A program made the translations under genes and the position numbers. A model generated the notes under the pieces. The model was not told where the DNA came from. It did not search any database and saw nothing but the letters and a program-made list of their open reading frames with translations. From Planctomycetaceae bacterium (lineage in GTDB: Bacteria; Planctomycetota; Planctomycetia; Pirellulales; JAEUIK01): a DNA stretch of 11,966 nt. The stretch lies in the NCBI GenBank assembly GCA_015493185.1, contig WGDQ01000673.1:1-11966 (forward strand). Reading direction: 5' to 3'. Within the stretch, counting starts at the first letter, position 1. Every line of letters starts with the position of its first letter. Below, piece by piece: positions 1 through 7,900 of the stretch.

Positions 1-19
1 AGATGTGTATAAGAGACAG
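1..19. other. Tn5/Nextera transposase mosaic-end adapter (artefact)
   Basis: The first 19 bases read AGATGTGTATAAGAGACAG, identical to the Tn5 mosaic end used in tagmentation libraries. It stops exactly where coding sequence similar to glutamyl-tRNA synthetase begins (base 20). Read as protein it gives the spurious N-terminus MCIRDR, a well-known sign of adapter carry-over. This is untrimmed library adapter at a contig end, not genomic sequence, and the ATG inside it is not a start codon. Confidence 0.96.
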
Positions 20-20
20 G

Positions 21-671
21 CTCAACTATCTGCTGCTGCTCGGCTGGTCGCTCGACGACAGCAGCGAGCATTTCAGCCGCGACGAGATGATCGCCCGATT
101 CTCCCTCGAGCGCGTCAATCGCTCGCCGGCCAGTTTCGACCCCACAAAGCTGCTGGCGTTTCAAGAGCACTACATGCAGCAGCTTTCGAGCGATGAGAAG
201 GTCGGCCTGGTGATGCCGTATCTCGAAAAGGCGCGATTGCTGGCCAATTTCGAGCCGCCCGAGAACACCGACGTCCGCAGCTATGTGCGGCAGATCGTGG
301 AGGCCGCCGGCGACCGCATCAAGGTGGCGGGCGACATACTCGACTACGAAGATTTCTTTTTGCCCGATCAGCAGCTTCCCTACGACGAAAAGGCGTTTGA
401 AAAGCGGCTTCGCAAGCCGCCCGAAGCTCGCCAATTGCTGCAACGGTTTCGAGATCGCCTGGCCCGTGCCGACCACTTCGACGCCGAGCACCTCGAGCAG
501 TTGCTACGCGAGTTCGTCGAGCAGGAGGGCATCAAGATCGGCCAGATCATCCATGCGCTGCGCGTGGCGGTTACCGGCAAAGCCCAGGGGTTCGGCATGT
601 TCGAAACATTGGCCATCCTCGGCCGGCAACGCGTGTTGCACCGCATTGATCAGGCCTTGCAGCGCATTTGA
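21..671 (+). CDS. gltX: Glutamate--tRNA ligase, C-terminal part (5' truncated)
   Basis: This is the C-terminal ~216 residues of a class I glutamyl-tRNA synthetase, which charges tRNA-Glu with glutamate in the cytoplasm. The visible part starts within the region just after the catalytic core: NYLLLLGWS, then an FS-x-DE-x-I-x-x-FSLERVNRSPASFD stretch typical of GltX, followed by the helical anticodon-binding domain. It ends with the conserved ALRVAVTGKAQGFGMFE segment and a ...AILGRQRVLHRI tail. The HIGH and KMSKS motifs would lie upstream and are missing because the contig ends here; the true start is outside the window. The first whole native codon is at base 21, since bases 1-19 are adapter. 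The downstream neighbour is glnS after a 486-base gap. The alternative, a non-discriminating GluRS that also charges tRNA-Gln, cannot be judged from this fragment, although a separate GlnRS next door makes it less needed. Confidence 0.9.
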   Translation, partial: LNYLLLLGWSLDDSSEHFSRDEMIARFSLERVNRSPASFDPTKLLAFQEHYMQQLSSDEKVGLVMPYLEKARLLANFEPPENTDVRSYVRQIVEAAGDRIKVAGDILDYEDFFLPDQQLPYDEKAFEKRLRKPPEARQLLQRFRDRLARADHFDAEHLEQLLREFVEQEGIKIGQIIHALRVAVTGKAQGFGMFETLAILGRQRVLHRIDQALQRI

Positions 672-1157
672 CCCGCGGCGTGCGACGCGCCACCATACGG
701 GCCACCGTCGAGCGACGTGCCGCGAGCAACGCCGCCTCAGCACGAGCTTCCGCGCCCAGAACGCAGCGCTTGGGCGGGGCAGAACCGGGGGCAGGGGGCT
801 TGCCGTTTGCCGCAAAAGTAGTATTTGTTGAACGCTGCGGAGGCGGCCCCGCTTGCGTCGTGATAGGGCGGACGCGGTGAACTGCCATGGCTTGCCCCCA
901 AGCGCAGACGGGCGATGCGCTGCGGCATAGCCAGCGTTTGCCGCCTTGCGGCGGCGCGACGAGCCGTTGGGTCGGAAGATACCTTTCGATTCTTTGTGAT
1001 GTCGCTTTGGCGGTGGTCCCGTCGCGCACCGCGAGTTTCGTACGCCTTCGTCGCACGCAATGCGTTGTGTCGGACTGCGACCCTGCTTTACGATTTTGAA
1101 ATTCTCGATTTACCGGCCACGTTTTTCCCGCCTCGCTCCGTCGTGAATAGGAATCCG
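672..1157. other. Intergenic gap between gltX and glnS
   Basis: No gene can be supported in these 486 bases. Open frames exist on both strands, but their products are rich in Arg, Ser and Ala with no recognisable motif, as expected in GC-rich non-coding DNA. A small perfect hairpin lies at 940-955 (GCCGCC, loop TTGC, GGCGGC) without a following T-run, so it is not a standard terminator. I see no clear sigma70 promoter and no tRNA fold. The last bases contain AGGAA at 1149-1153, the likely ribosome binding site of glnS. The composition resembles dispersed intergenic repeats of planctomycetes, but that is only an impression. Confidence 0.6.
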
Positions 1158-2978
1158 ATGTCTGACCATCCTTCAGAGCCAACCAGTGGCCCCGGCAACC
1201 CTCGCGATACCGCTGCCGGTGCGTCCCCTTCCAAGGGTTCGCCGCCGGCCTCGCGGCACGATCCGCCGCAAGACGATGAGGCGAAAACCAAGCCCTCGCT
1301 CAATTTCATCGAGCAAATCATCGTCGACGACCTCCAGAGCGGGCGGTTCGATCGGGTTCACACGCGCTTTCCGCCCGAGCCCAATGGCTACCTGCACATC
1401 GGACACGCCAAATCGATTGTGCTCAACTTCACCTTGGCCGAAAAATTCAATGGCCTGTGCAACCTGCGCTTCGACGATACGAACCCCACGAAGGAAGAAG
1501 AAGAGTACGTCCGCGCCATCAAGGAAGACGTTCGCTGGCTCGGGTTCGATTGGGAAGATCGCGAATTTTACGCCTCCGATTACTTCGAACAGCTCTACGA
1601 GTGGGCCGTGCTGCTAATCAAGAAGGGCAAGGCGTACGTGTGCGACCTGAGCCCGGAGGAAATTCGCGAGTATCGCGGCACGCTCACCGAACCCGGCAAA
1701 GACAGCCCCTATCGAAACCGCAGCGTGGAAGAAAATCTCGACCTGTTCGAGCGCATGCGGCGCGGTGAGTTTCCTGACGGTTCGCGGACGTTGCGGGCCA
1801 AAATCGACATGCGCTCGCCCAACCTGAACCTGCGCGACCCGGTGATGTATCGCGTGTTGCACGCCAGGCACCACCGAACGGGCGATCGTTGGTGCATTTA
1901 TCCCACCTACGACTTCACGCACGGGCAGTCCGATTCGATCGAGGGAATCACGCACTCGATCTGCACGTTGGAGTTCGAAAACCACCGCCCGCTCTACGAT
2001 TGGTACCTGGATCAGCTTGAAATTTATCATCCCCGCCAGATCGAGTTCGCCCGGTTGAACCTGACCTACACGGTGATGAGCAAACGAATTCTGCTGGAGC
2101 TGGTGCGCGAAAAGCACGTTGACGGCTGGGACGATCCGCGCATGCCGACAATCTGCGGCTTGCGGCGTCGCGGCTACACGCCCGAGGCGATTCGCAACTT
2201 TTGCGCGACGATCGGCGTGGCCAAGTTCGACAGCACAATCGATATGGTGGTGCTGGAAAACGCCATTCGCGAAGACCTCAATCGCCGAGCACCGCGGGTG
2301 ATGGGCGTGCTGCGGCCGCTGAAAGTGGTGATCGAAAACTATCCCGAAGACCGGGTCGAAGAGCTCGAGGCCATCAACAATCCGGAAGATCCTTCAGCCG
2401 GTCGTCGCAAGGTGCCTTTTTCGCGCGAGCTGTATATCGAGCGCGACGATTTCCGCGAAGACCCGCCGAAAAAGTTCTACCGCCTGGCCCCGGGCCGCGA
2501 AGTGCGGTTGCGATATGCCTACTTCATCCGCTGCGAGCAGGTGATTAAAGATGAACAAACCGGCGAGGTGATCGAACTGCGTTGCTCGTACGACCCCGCC
2601 ACGCTGGGCGGCAAAGCCCCCGACGGCCGCAAAGTGAAGGGCACGATCCACTGGGTATCGGCCCCCCACGCCTTACGGGCCGAAGTGCGGCTTTACGACC
2701 ACCTGTTCTCCAAGCCCAACCCGCTCGACGTGCCCGATGGCGGATCGTATCTCGACTACCTGAACCCCAACTCGCTCGAAGTGCTGCCCGATTGCCCGGT
2801 TGAACCCAGCTTGTCGCAGGCCCAGCCGGGTGATCGCTATCAGTTCGAGCGGCTCGGTTACTTCTGCGTCGACACACGAGACTCGGCCCCCGGCAAGCCG
2901 GTCTTCAATCGCGTGGTCACACTGCGCGATACTTGGGCAAAGATCGAGCGTCAGCAGAAAGGGAACGCCCGACGGTAA
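1158..2978 (+). CDS. glnS: Glutamine--tRNA ligase
   Basis: A complete 606-residue class I glutaminyl-tRNA synthetase, which attaches glutamine to tRNA-Gln in the cytoplasm. The start at 1158 is preceded by AGGAA at 1149-1153; the frame is open 81 codons further upstream, but that stretch does not look like protein. Catalytic signatures are clear: RFPPEPNGYLHIGHAKS, with HIGH at residues 80-83, NLRFDDTNP shortly after, and the KMSKS equivalent VMSKR at 306-310, the form usual in GlnRS. Other GlnRS hallmarks are REYRGTL, WCIYPTYDFTH, GITHSICTLEFE and HVDGWDDPRMPT. The C-terminal half (from about residue 375) is the two-beta-barrel anticodon-binding region. Compared with the ~554-residue E. coli enzyme, the extra length is mainly a ~40-residue N-terminal tail rich in Pro, Ser, Gly and Asp, probably disordered. 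GlnRS is patchy in bacteria, many of which use GatCAB instead; its presence next to gltX suggests direct Gln-tRNA formation. Confidence 0.96.
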   Translation: MSDHPSEPTSGPGNPRDTAAGASPSKGSPPASRHDPPQDDEAKTKPSLNFIEQIIVDDLQSGRFDRVHTRFPPEPNGYLHIGHAKSIVLNFTLAEKFNGLCNLRFDDTNPTKEEEEYVRAIKEDVRWLGFDWEDREFYASDYFEQLYEWAVLLIKKGKAYVCDLSPEEIREYRGTLTEPGKDSPYRNRSVEENLDLFERMRRGEFPDGSRTLRAKIDMRSPNLNLRDPVMYRVLHARHHRTGDRWCIYPTYDFTHGQSDSIEGITHSICTLEFENHRPLYDWYLDQLEIYHPRQIEFARLNLTYTVMSKRILLELVREKHVDGWDDPRMPTICGLRRRGYTPEAIRNFCATIGVAKFDSTIDMVVLENAIREDLNRRAPRVMGVLRPLKVVIENYPEDRVEELEAINNPEDPSAGRRKVPFSRELYIERDDFREDPPKKFYRLAPGREVRLRYAYFIRCEQVIKDEQTGEVIELRCSYDPATLGGKAPDGRKVKGTIHWVSAPHALRAEVRLYDHLFSKPNPLDVPDGGSYLDYLNPNSLEVLPDCPVEPSLSQAQPGDRYQFERLGYFCVDTRDSAPGKPVFNRVVTLRDTWAKIERQQKGNARR

Positions 2979-3145
2979 TCGCCGCCGCGGCAACCGGCCC
3001 AGCAGGCACAACACGGAAACGAGTTCAACCACTCCCCGGAGCAGGCAAACCCGACTAGCGGGCGTCGCGCCGACCGCTGGCAACCGTTTCGGCAGAGGTA
3101 GCCGATACAAAAATGGCCCGAGATGCTCGCCCACGTCAGCGAGCA

Positions 3146-3167
3146 GACCAGAAAGCGACCAGAAAGC
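3146..3167. repeat. 11-bp perfect tandem duplication
   Basis: GACCAGAAAGC occurs twice back to back, at 3146-3156 and 3157-3167, with no mismatch. It lies in the gap before the kinase gene, 160 bases ahead of a longer tandem duplication. Replication slippage is the simplest origin; a paired binding site is possible but unsupported. Confidence 0.85.
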
Positions 3168-3311
3168 TTTGTGCCCACGTCGCACGTGTGCCCACAATAT
3201 CGCACGCTGGTCTTGCCAGATTTTCCCCAATCGTAGTGGCTCTGCCATATCACCCCACCACACCGCACACAAAGGTGCAAGCCCATACGCTGCAAACACG
3301 CACAGGGTGCG

Positions 3312-3351
3312 AATGCATACTGCACGAACGTAATGCATACTGCACGAATGT
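3312..3351. repeat. 20-bp tandem direct repeat, two copies
   Basis: Two adjacent 20-base units lie at 3312-3331 and 3332-3351. Both read AATGCATACTGCACGAA, then C or T, then GT, so they differ at one base only. Each unit contains the palindrome ATGCAT. They end 101 bases before the start codon of the downstream PfkB-family kinase, a position where tandem operator sites or a leader element could act. No function can be shown from the sequence. Confidence 0.9.
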
Positions 3352-3452
3352 ATTGCCGCCGTGCATCGCACGGGGGTCGAACGCATCTCGTGTCTTTGCC
3401 GCGTCGAAAAAAACGAACTCGAAACACTCGAAGCAAAAAAGGACATCATGCC

Positions 3453-4355
3453 ATGCCGCTGCTCGTCGTCGGTTCGGTTGCCTTAGATAGCGTGGAAACC
3501 CCGACCGAATATCGGGAAAACGTGCTCGGCGGATCGGCCGTGTATTTTTCGTATGCGGCCAGCTATTTCACGTCAGTGCGGCTTGTTGGCGTCGTTGGTG
3601 AAGACTGGCCCGACGAGCACACGCAACTGCTACAGCGCCGCGGGGTCGATACGGCAGGCTTGCAAGTGGTGCCCGGCGGCAAGACCTTTCGCTGGAAAGG
3701 CAAATACCTGCCTAACATGAACGACCGCGAAACGCTCGAAGTACATCTGAACGTGTTCGAGACGTTCAACCCGCAGTTGCCCGAACCCTTCCGCAAGTGC
3801 CCGTTTCTTTTTCTCGCCAACGGTTCGCCCGTGGTGCAAATGCAGGTGCTCGAACAGTGCAGCGGTGCGCAGCTCGTCGTGGCCGACACGATGGACCTGT
3901 GGATCAGCACGCAGCACGACGAACTGCTCGACCTGTTGAAACGCATCGACGGTTTGGTGATGAACGACTCCGAGGCCAAGCTGTTGACCGACGACGAAAA
4001 CCTGGTGCGGGCCGGCCATCGCATTCGCGAAATGGGACCGAAGTTTGTGGTGATTAAAAAGGGCGAACATGGCGCCATGTTTTTCAGTGAGCACGAAACC
4101 TATGTTTTGCCGGCATATCCCACCGAAGATGTGACTGACCCCACCGGCGCGGGCGACAGCTTTGCCGGCGGCATGATGGGCTACCTGGCCGAAAAAGGAA
4201 ATTTCGAGCCGCAAACACTCAAGGAGGCCATGGCCTACGGCATTCTCGTGGCCAGCTTCAACGTCGAAGACTTCAGCCTCGACCGCATGCAGCGAATCGA
4301 AAGGGCTGACCTCGACCACCGCATGAGAGAATATCGCCAGATGCTGACATTTTGA
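3453..4355 (+). CDS. PfkB-family carbohydrate (or nucleoside) kinase
   Basis: A 300-residue kinase of the ribokinase/PfkB fold, which transfers phosphate from ATP to a sugar or nucleoside hydroxyl in the cytoplasm. Start 3453 fits AAGGA at 3439-3443 with a 9-base spacer; the protein then opens directly with the first beta-strand, MPLLVVGSVALDSV. An ATG at 3448 is out of frame, and the in-frame ATG at 3333 would add an Arg-rich leader foreign to the family. PfkB signature 1 is represented by LGGSAVYFSYAAS (Gly26-Gly27), and signature 2 is DPTGAGDSFAGG at residues 229-240, with the catalytic base Asp235 and the GAGD anion hole. VVADTMDLWI and MNDSEAKLL, which precede the ATP site, are typical of this subgroup. 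The exact substrate cannot be read from the sequence, and neighbours give no pathway hint. Annotating it as ribokinase, fructokinase or adenosine kinase would be over-specific. Confidence 0.9.
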   Translation: MPLLVVGSVALDSVETPTEYRENVLGGSAVYFSYAASYFTSVRLVGVVGEDWPDEHTQLLQRRGVDTAGLQVVPGGKTFRWKGKYLPNMNDRETLEVHLNVFETFNPQLPEPFRKCPFLFLANGSPVVQMQVLEQCSGAQLVVADTMDLWISTQHDELLDLLKRIDGLVMNDSEAKLLTDDENLVRAGHRIREMGPKFVVIKKGEHGAMFFSEHETYVLPAYPTEDVTDPTGAGDSFAGGMMGYLAEKGNFEPQTLKEAMAYGILVASFNVEDFSLDRMQRIERADLDHRMREYRQMLTF

Positions 4356-4993
4356 GATCGCACGCCCAAAGGCACCAGCGCCGGCCCGCCACGGTGCGTT
4401 TCTGCGCGATCGCCCCCGCGAAGCCTGTGCCCGAGTCCCTCCTCTTTAGGTACTCTCCTCGCCGGCCTTTACATCCGTTTGCCGCGACGAGCCAAGCGGG
4501 CCTTCGTGACATCTGGATCTGTTTTCAGAGAGCAGGGGCCTGGCATGCTGCTCTTTCGTCAGATTCGGGTTATCGTAAGTATTGGCCATTGTCCCCACTC
4601 AGCCGTGAAGCCGGCATCGAACGTTCGGCACAGGACGAAACGCCGAACAAGGCACCAGGCGACCATGACGTCCGGCCTTGAGGCGGAGCAATCGAGTTGT
4701 GAAGGGAACAGAGGGCGGAGAGCGCGGGAGAACAACGCCGCAAACCAGGTGCCGGCGTCACTATGGCGCTGTCGAGTGGTTGTTCGCCGGCTTTCTTCGT
4801 TGGGCTTTGCCGTCCGGCTTCTTTTTCTTCTTGTGCGCGACATCGTCCCTTTTGCATGGCCCGGTTCGGCCCGGACCGCTGTGTGTCGCACTACAACGTT
4901 CGAGCATGCCACGGCACTGGCCCGGCCGGTTGCAGATCAACAGGCCGCACCGACTACCATAGCCTTTGGAGGTTCGAGGGGAATTTCGTTCCT
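4356..4993. other. 638-base gap before the heme-protein gene
   Basis: I find no supportable gene here. Open frames are present, but their translations are Arg/Ser/His-rich and lack domain-like pattern. A weak hairpin just after the kinase stop (GCACC at 4372-4376, GGTGC at 4393-4397, followed by GTTT) could be a poor terminator. A perfect 7-bp inverted repeat, GTTCGGC at 4623-4629 and GCCGAAC at 4642-4648, encloses a 12-base loop. GGAGG at 4968-4972 and GAGGGG at 4976-4981 precede the next start codon at 4994. I see no clear promoter. Confidence 0.55.
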
Positions 4994-7900
4994 ATGGTTT
5001 TTTCCTCATCAGAGCGTCGTACCCGAAAGCATCCCAACATCGCGATAAGAACCCGCCGATCGGTGGTTCCTCGGCGAATCGTGCCGGCCCGTCGGCTTTT
5101 GGCCGGCCTCTTGTTCTCGCTGGTCGTGCCAGCACTGGGCATCATGGGCATCTGGCAGCCTAGGGAGCTCGCGGCGGCCGATGCTCCGGGCAACCGTGCC
5201 GCCACGACGACGGCTGACTCGGTTCCTTCGGCCCAAACGGCCGAAGACGAGGACTTCCCGATTCCGCCCATGACGTCGCCGCCCGACGACTTGCCCCCGC
5301 TGGAATACGTGGAGGTTGGCGACCGCATACCGAACTATCTGCCACGGGCCAAATGGGGAACGCAGGGCAAGCCCTACAGCCGCATGCAAAAGCCGCTGTC
5401 GCCTGAGGCGTCGCAGAAACGCTTCGTGACGCCCGAGGGTTTTCACGTCTCGCTCTTCGCCGACGAGCGCCATTTCGCCGCCAAACCGATCGCCATGAAT
5501 TGGGACCATCGTGGTCGGCTCTGGATTTGCGAAACCCGCGACTATCCGAACGATCTTCAACCGCCCGGCCAAGGGCACGACCAGATACGCGTTTGCGAAG
5601 ACACCGACCACGACGGACGCGCCGAGAGGTTTACGGTCTTCGCCACGGGGCTGAGCATTCCGACGGCCCTGACGTTTTACCGCGATGGCGTCATTGTGCA
5701 GAACGGCACCGAAACGTGGTATCTGAAAGATACCGACGGCGACGGTCGGGCCGATCTCAAAAAAGTGCTGATCCGCGGCTGGAACATGAGCGACACGCAC
5801 GGCGGGGTGAGCCACTTCCGATATGGCCACGACAACTGGTATTGGGCCATGCAGGGCTACAACGATTCGCACCCCACGGTCGACGGCGTCGAGCGTGCGA
5901 GTTTTCGCATGGGATTCTGGCGGTTTCGACTCGATGGCAACGACCCGCCGTCGGTCACGCAAATCGAATTCATGCGTTCGACCAACAACAACACATGGGG
6001 GCTCGGCTTCAACGAAGAAGGCGAAGTCTTCGGCTCGACGGCCAATCACAACCCCAGCGTGTTTCTTGGCATTCCGAATCGCTACTACGAAAACGTACGT
6101 GGGTGGAGCCCCACGCCTTTGGGCGGCATTGCCGAAAGCCATCTTTTCCGGCCGATCACCGAGCACGTTCGTCAGGTCGACCATCACGGTGGATACACGG
6201 CGGCCGCTGGTCACGCCATTTACACGGCACGCGCTTATCCGGCTGCGTGGTGGAATCGGACCGCTTTCGTCTGCGGTCCGACGGGCCATTTGGTGGGCAC
6301 CTTCGTGTTGCGACGTCAGGGGGCCGGCTATCGTTCGGCCTATCGCTTCAATCTTGCCGCAAGCACCGACCAGTGGACCGCACCCATTGCGGCCGAGATC
6401 GGTCCCGATGGCTTCGTGTGGTTGATCGACTGGTACAACTACATCGTGCAGCACAATCCAACGCCCAAGGGGTTCGAAACCGGCAAAGGCAATGCCTACC
6501 GCTCCGAGCTGCGCGACAAACGGCGCGGCCGCATCTACCGCGTGGTTTACGACGCTGCCCCCGCGCAGGCCACTGCCTGGCAGCCTCTGGACCGCAACCG
6601 GCCGGAATTGCTGATCGCCGCCCTTGCGCACCCAACGCTGCGATGGCGGCTGCACGCGCAGCGGCTACTGGTCGAACGGGGCCGCGATGACGTGGTGCCT
6701 CAGCTTCTTAAGCTCGTAAACCGCACAACGACCGATCGCACCGGGTTGCAGGCCGCGGCAATCCACGCACTTTGGACCCTGGACGGCTTACACGCGGTCG
6801 AGGTCTCGGCTCCGCAGGTATGGAAAACCGTCGTCGCTGCGCTACGGCATCCTTCGGCCGGCGTGCGGATGACGGCCGTACGTGTGTTCCCTCGCAACGA
6901 AATCGGTCGCCGGGCGTTGCTCGAAAGCGAGCGGCTGCATGACGCCGATGCCCGCGTCCGCAAGGAAGCGCTGCTCGCGCTTTCGGAAATGGGCCCAGCA
7001 CACTCTGCCAGCGGCCGTGTGTTGGCCGAGTTGCTGTTCGCGCCCGAAACGCTCGACGATCGCTGGCTGCGCGAAGCGCTGACTTGTGCGGCAGCCACCC
7101 ACGCGTTGCCGACGCTGCGTGCCATAAGCCGCCTGGCTCCAGCAAATCGTGATGTGTCGCAGCCGCAGGGCAGTTCGACGACGTCCCACTCGGAATCGGA
7201 AGAGGCCGAACGCACGGCCGATACGGACCATGCCGCAAACACAAACCGTACCGCTCATGCAAACCGTGGTGCCAATACCGAACGTGCTGCCGCGCTGATT
7301 GCGCAGGTGGCCCAACACTGGGCCCGCGGTCGCCCGGCAGTTGCCGAGGTCGCGCAGGCTGCTGAAGCGATGGTCGCCGCAGCGCCCGAGTGGGGCAAAG
7401 CCATGTTGCGTGGAATCGTCGACGGTTGGCCTGCCGACTACCAGATCGAGCTGCCCGAAGCGGCCGAAGCTCGGCTGGCAACCTGGGTTGACAAGCTGGA
7501 CTCCACCCACCAGAGCATGGCGATTCGACTGGGCAACGCATGGCAACTCGACCGCCTCGACACGTTGCGCCGCCGGCTTGTGCAGCGCATGCTGAAAACC
7601 GTGCTCGACGAGGCGCAGTCGCCTCAGCAGCGTGTCGATGCGGCCCGACACGTAGTGCAGCTTTCGCCGCGGCAGCCTGATGTGGTTGAAGGCATTCTCG
7701 CCGCCATCACACCCGAAACGCCGCCGCAGGTGGCCCAATCGCTTGTGCAAACGCTCGAAGCCAGCCGCGCAGAAACCTTGGCCGAACAGTTGACGCAACA
7801 CTGGGCAGCATGGCCGCCGGCGCTGCGTCAAGCAGCCGTTGGCGTGATGCTCGCTCGCAAGCAAACCACAGAAGATCTGCTCAACCTTTTGTCCGACGGC

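Larger units (their letters stand above)
2979..3452. other. Repeat-rich gap between glnS and the PfkB kinase gene
   Basis: No credible gene occurs in these 474 bases. The stretch holds several short repeats: a perfect 11-bp tandem duplication at 3146-3167, the word GTGCCCAC at 3171-3178 and again at 3188-3195, each followed by TCGCACG, and a 20-bp near-perfect tandem duplication at 3312-3351. A 6-bp stem with a 3-base loop (CCGTGC, ATC, GCACGG) lies at 3359-3373, about 80 bases before the kinase start. There is no convincing -35/-10 pair and no hairpin with a T-run behind glnS. The repeats suggest a regulatory region or local replication slippage. Confidence 0.6.

Noticed and set aside
3..20. 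ATG at base 3 as the native start of the gltX reading frame
   Set aside because: It lies in the transposase mosaic end; the six residues MCIRDR are adapter-encoded and the real gene continues upstream of the contig.
940..955. Rho-independent terminator after gltX
   Set aside because: The hairpin is perfect but lies about 270 bases after the stop codon and lacks a T-run.
915..1157. 81-codon N-terminal extension of GlnRS from an ATG at 915
   Set aside because: The residues are Arg- and Ala-rich without family similarity, while the ATG at 1158 has AGGAA just upstream and matches the expected length better.
571..1182. 203-codon minus-strand open frame across the gltX-glnS gap
   Set aside because: It overlaps the end of gltX, has no recognisable domain, and its composition is Arg/Thr/Pro-rich as expected of GC-rich non-coding DNA.
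3146..3351. CRISPR array or miniature mobile element
   Set aside because: The repeats are short, directly adjacent, of different sequences and only two copies each; there are no regular spacers, terminal inverted repeats or target duplications.
4763..4993. Heme-protein start at ATG 4763 instead of 4994
   Set aside because: The extra 77 residues are Cys/Arg/His-rich and would place the signal peptide internally; 4994 gives a normal export signal with a purine-rich site upstream.
4479..5048. Possible small gene in the gap before the heme protein
   Set aside because: The translation lacks domain-like pattern, has no convincing ribosome binding site and overlaps the start of the heme-protein gene.
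5009..6655. 548-codon minus-strand open frame antisense to the heme-protein gene
   Set aside because: It mirrors a strongly supported gene on the + strand; long antisense frames are a by-product of GC-rich codon use, and the translation shows no domain pattern.
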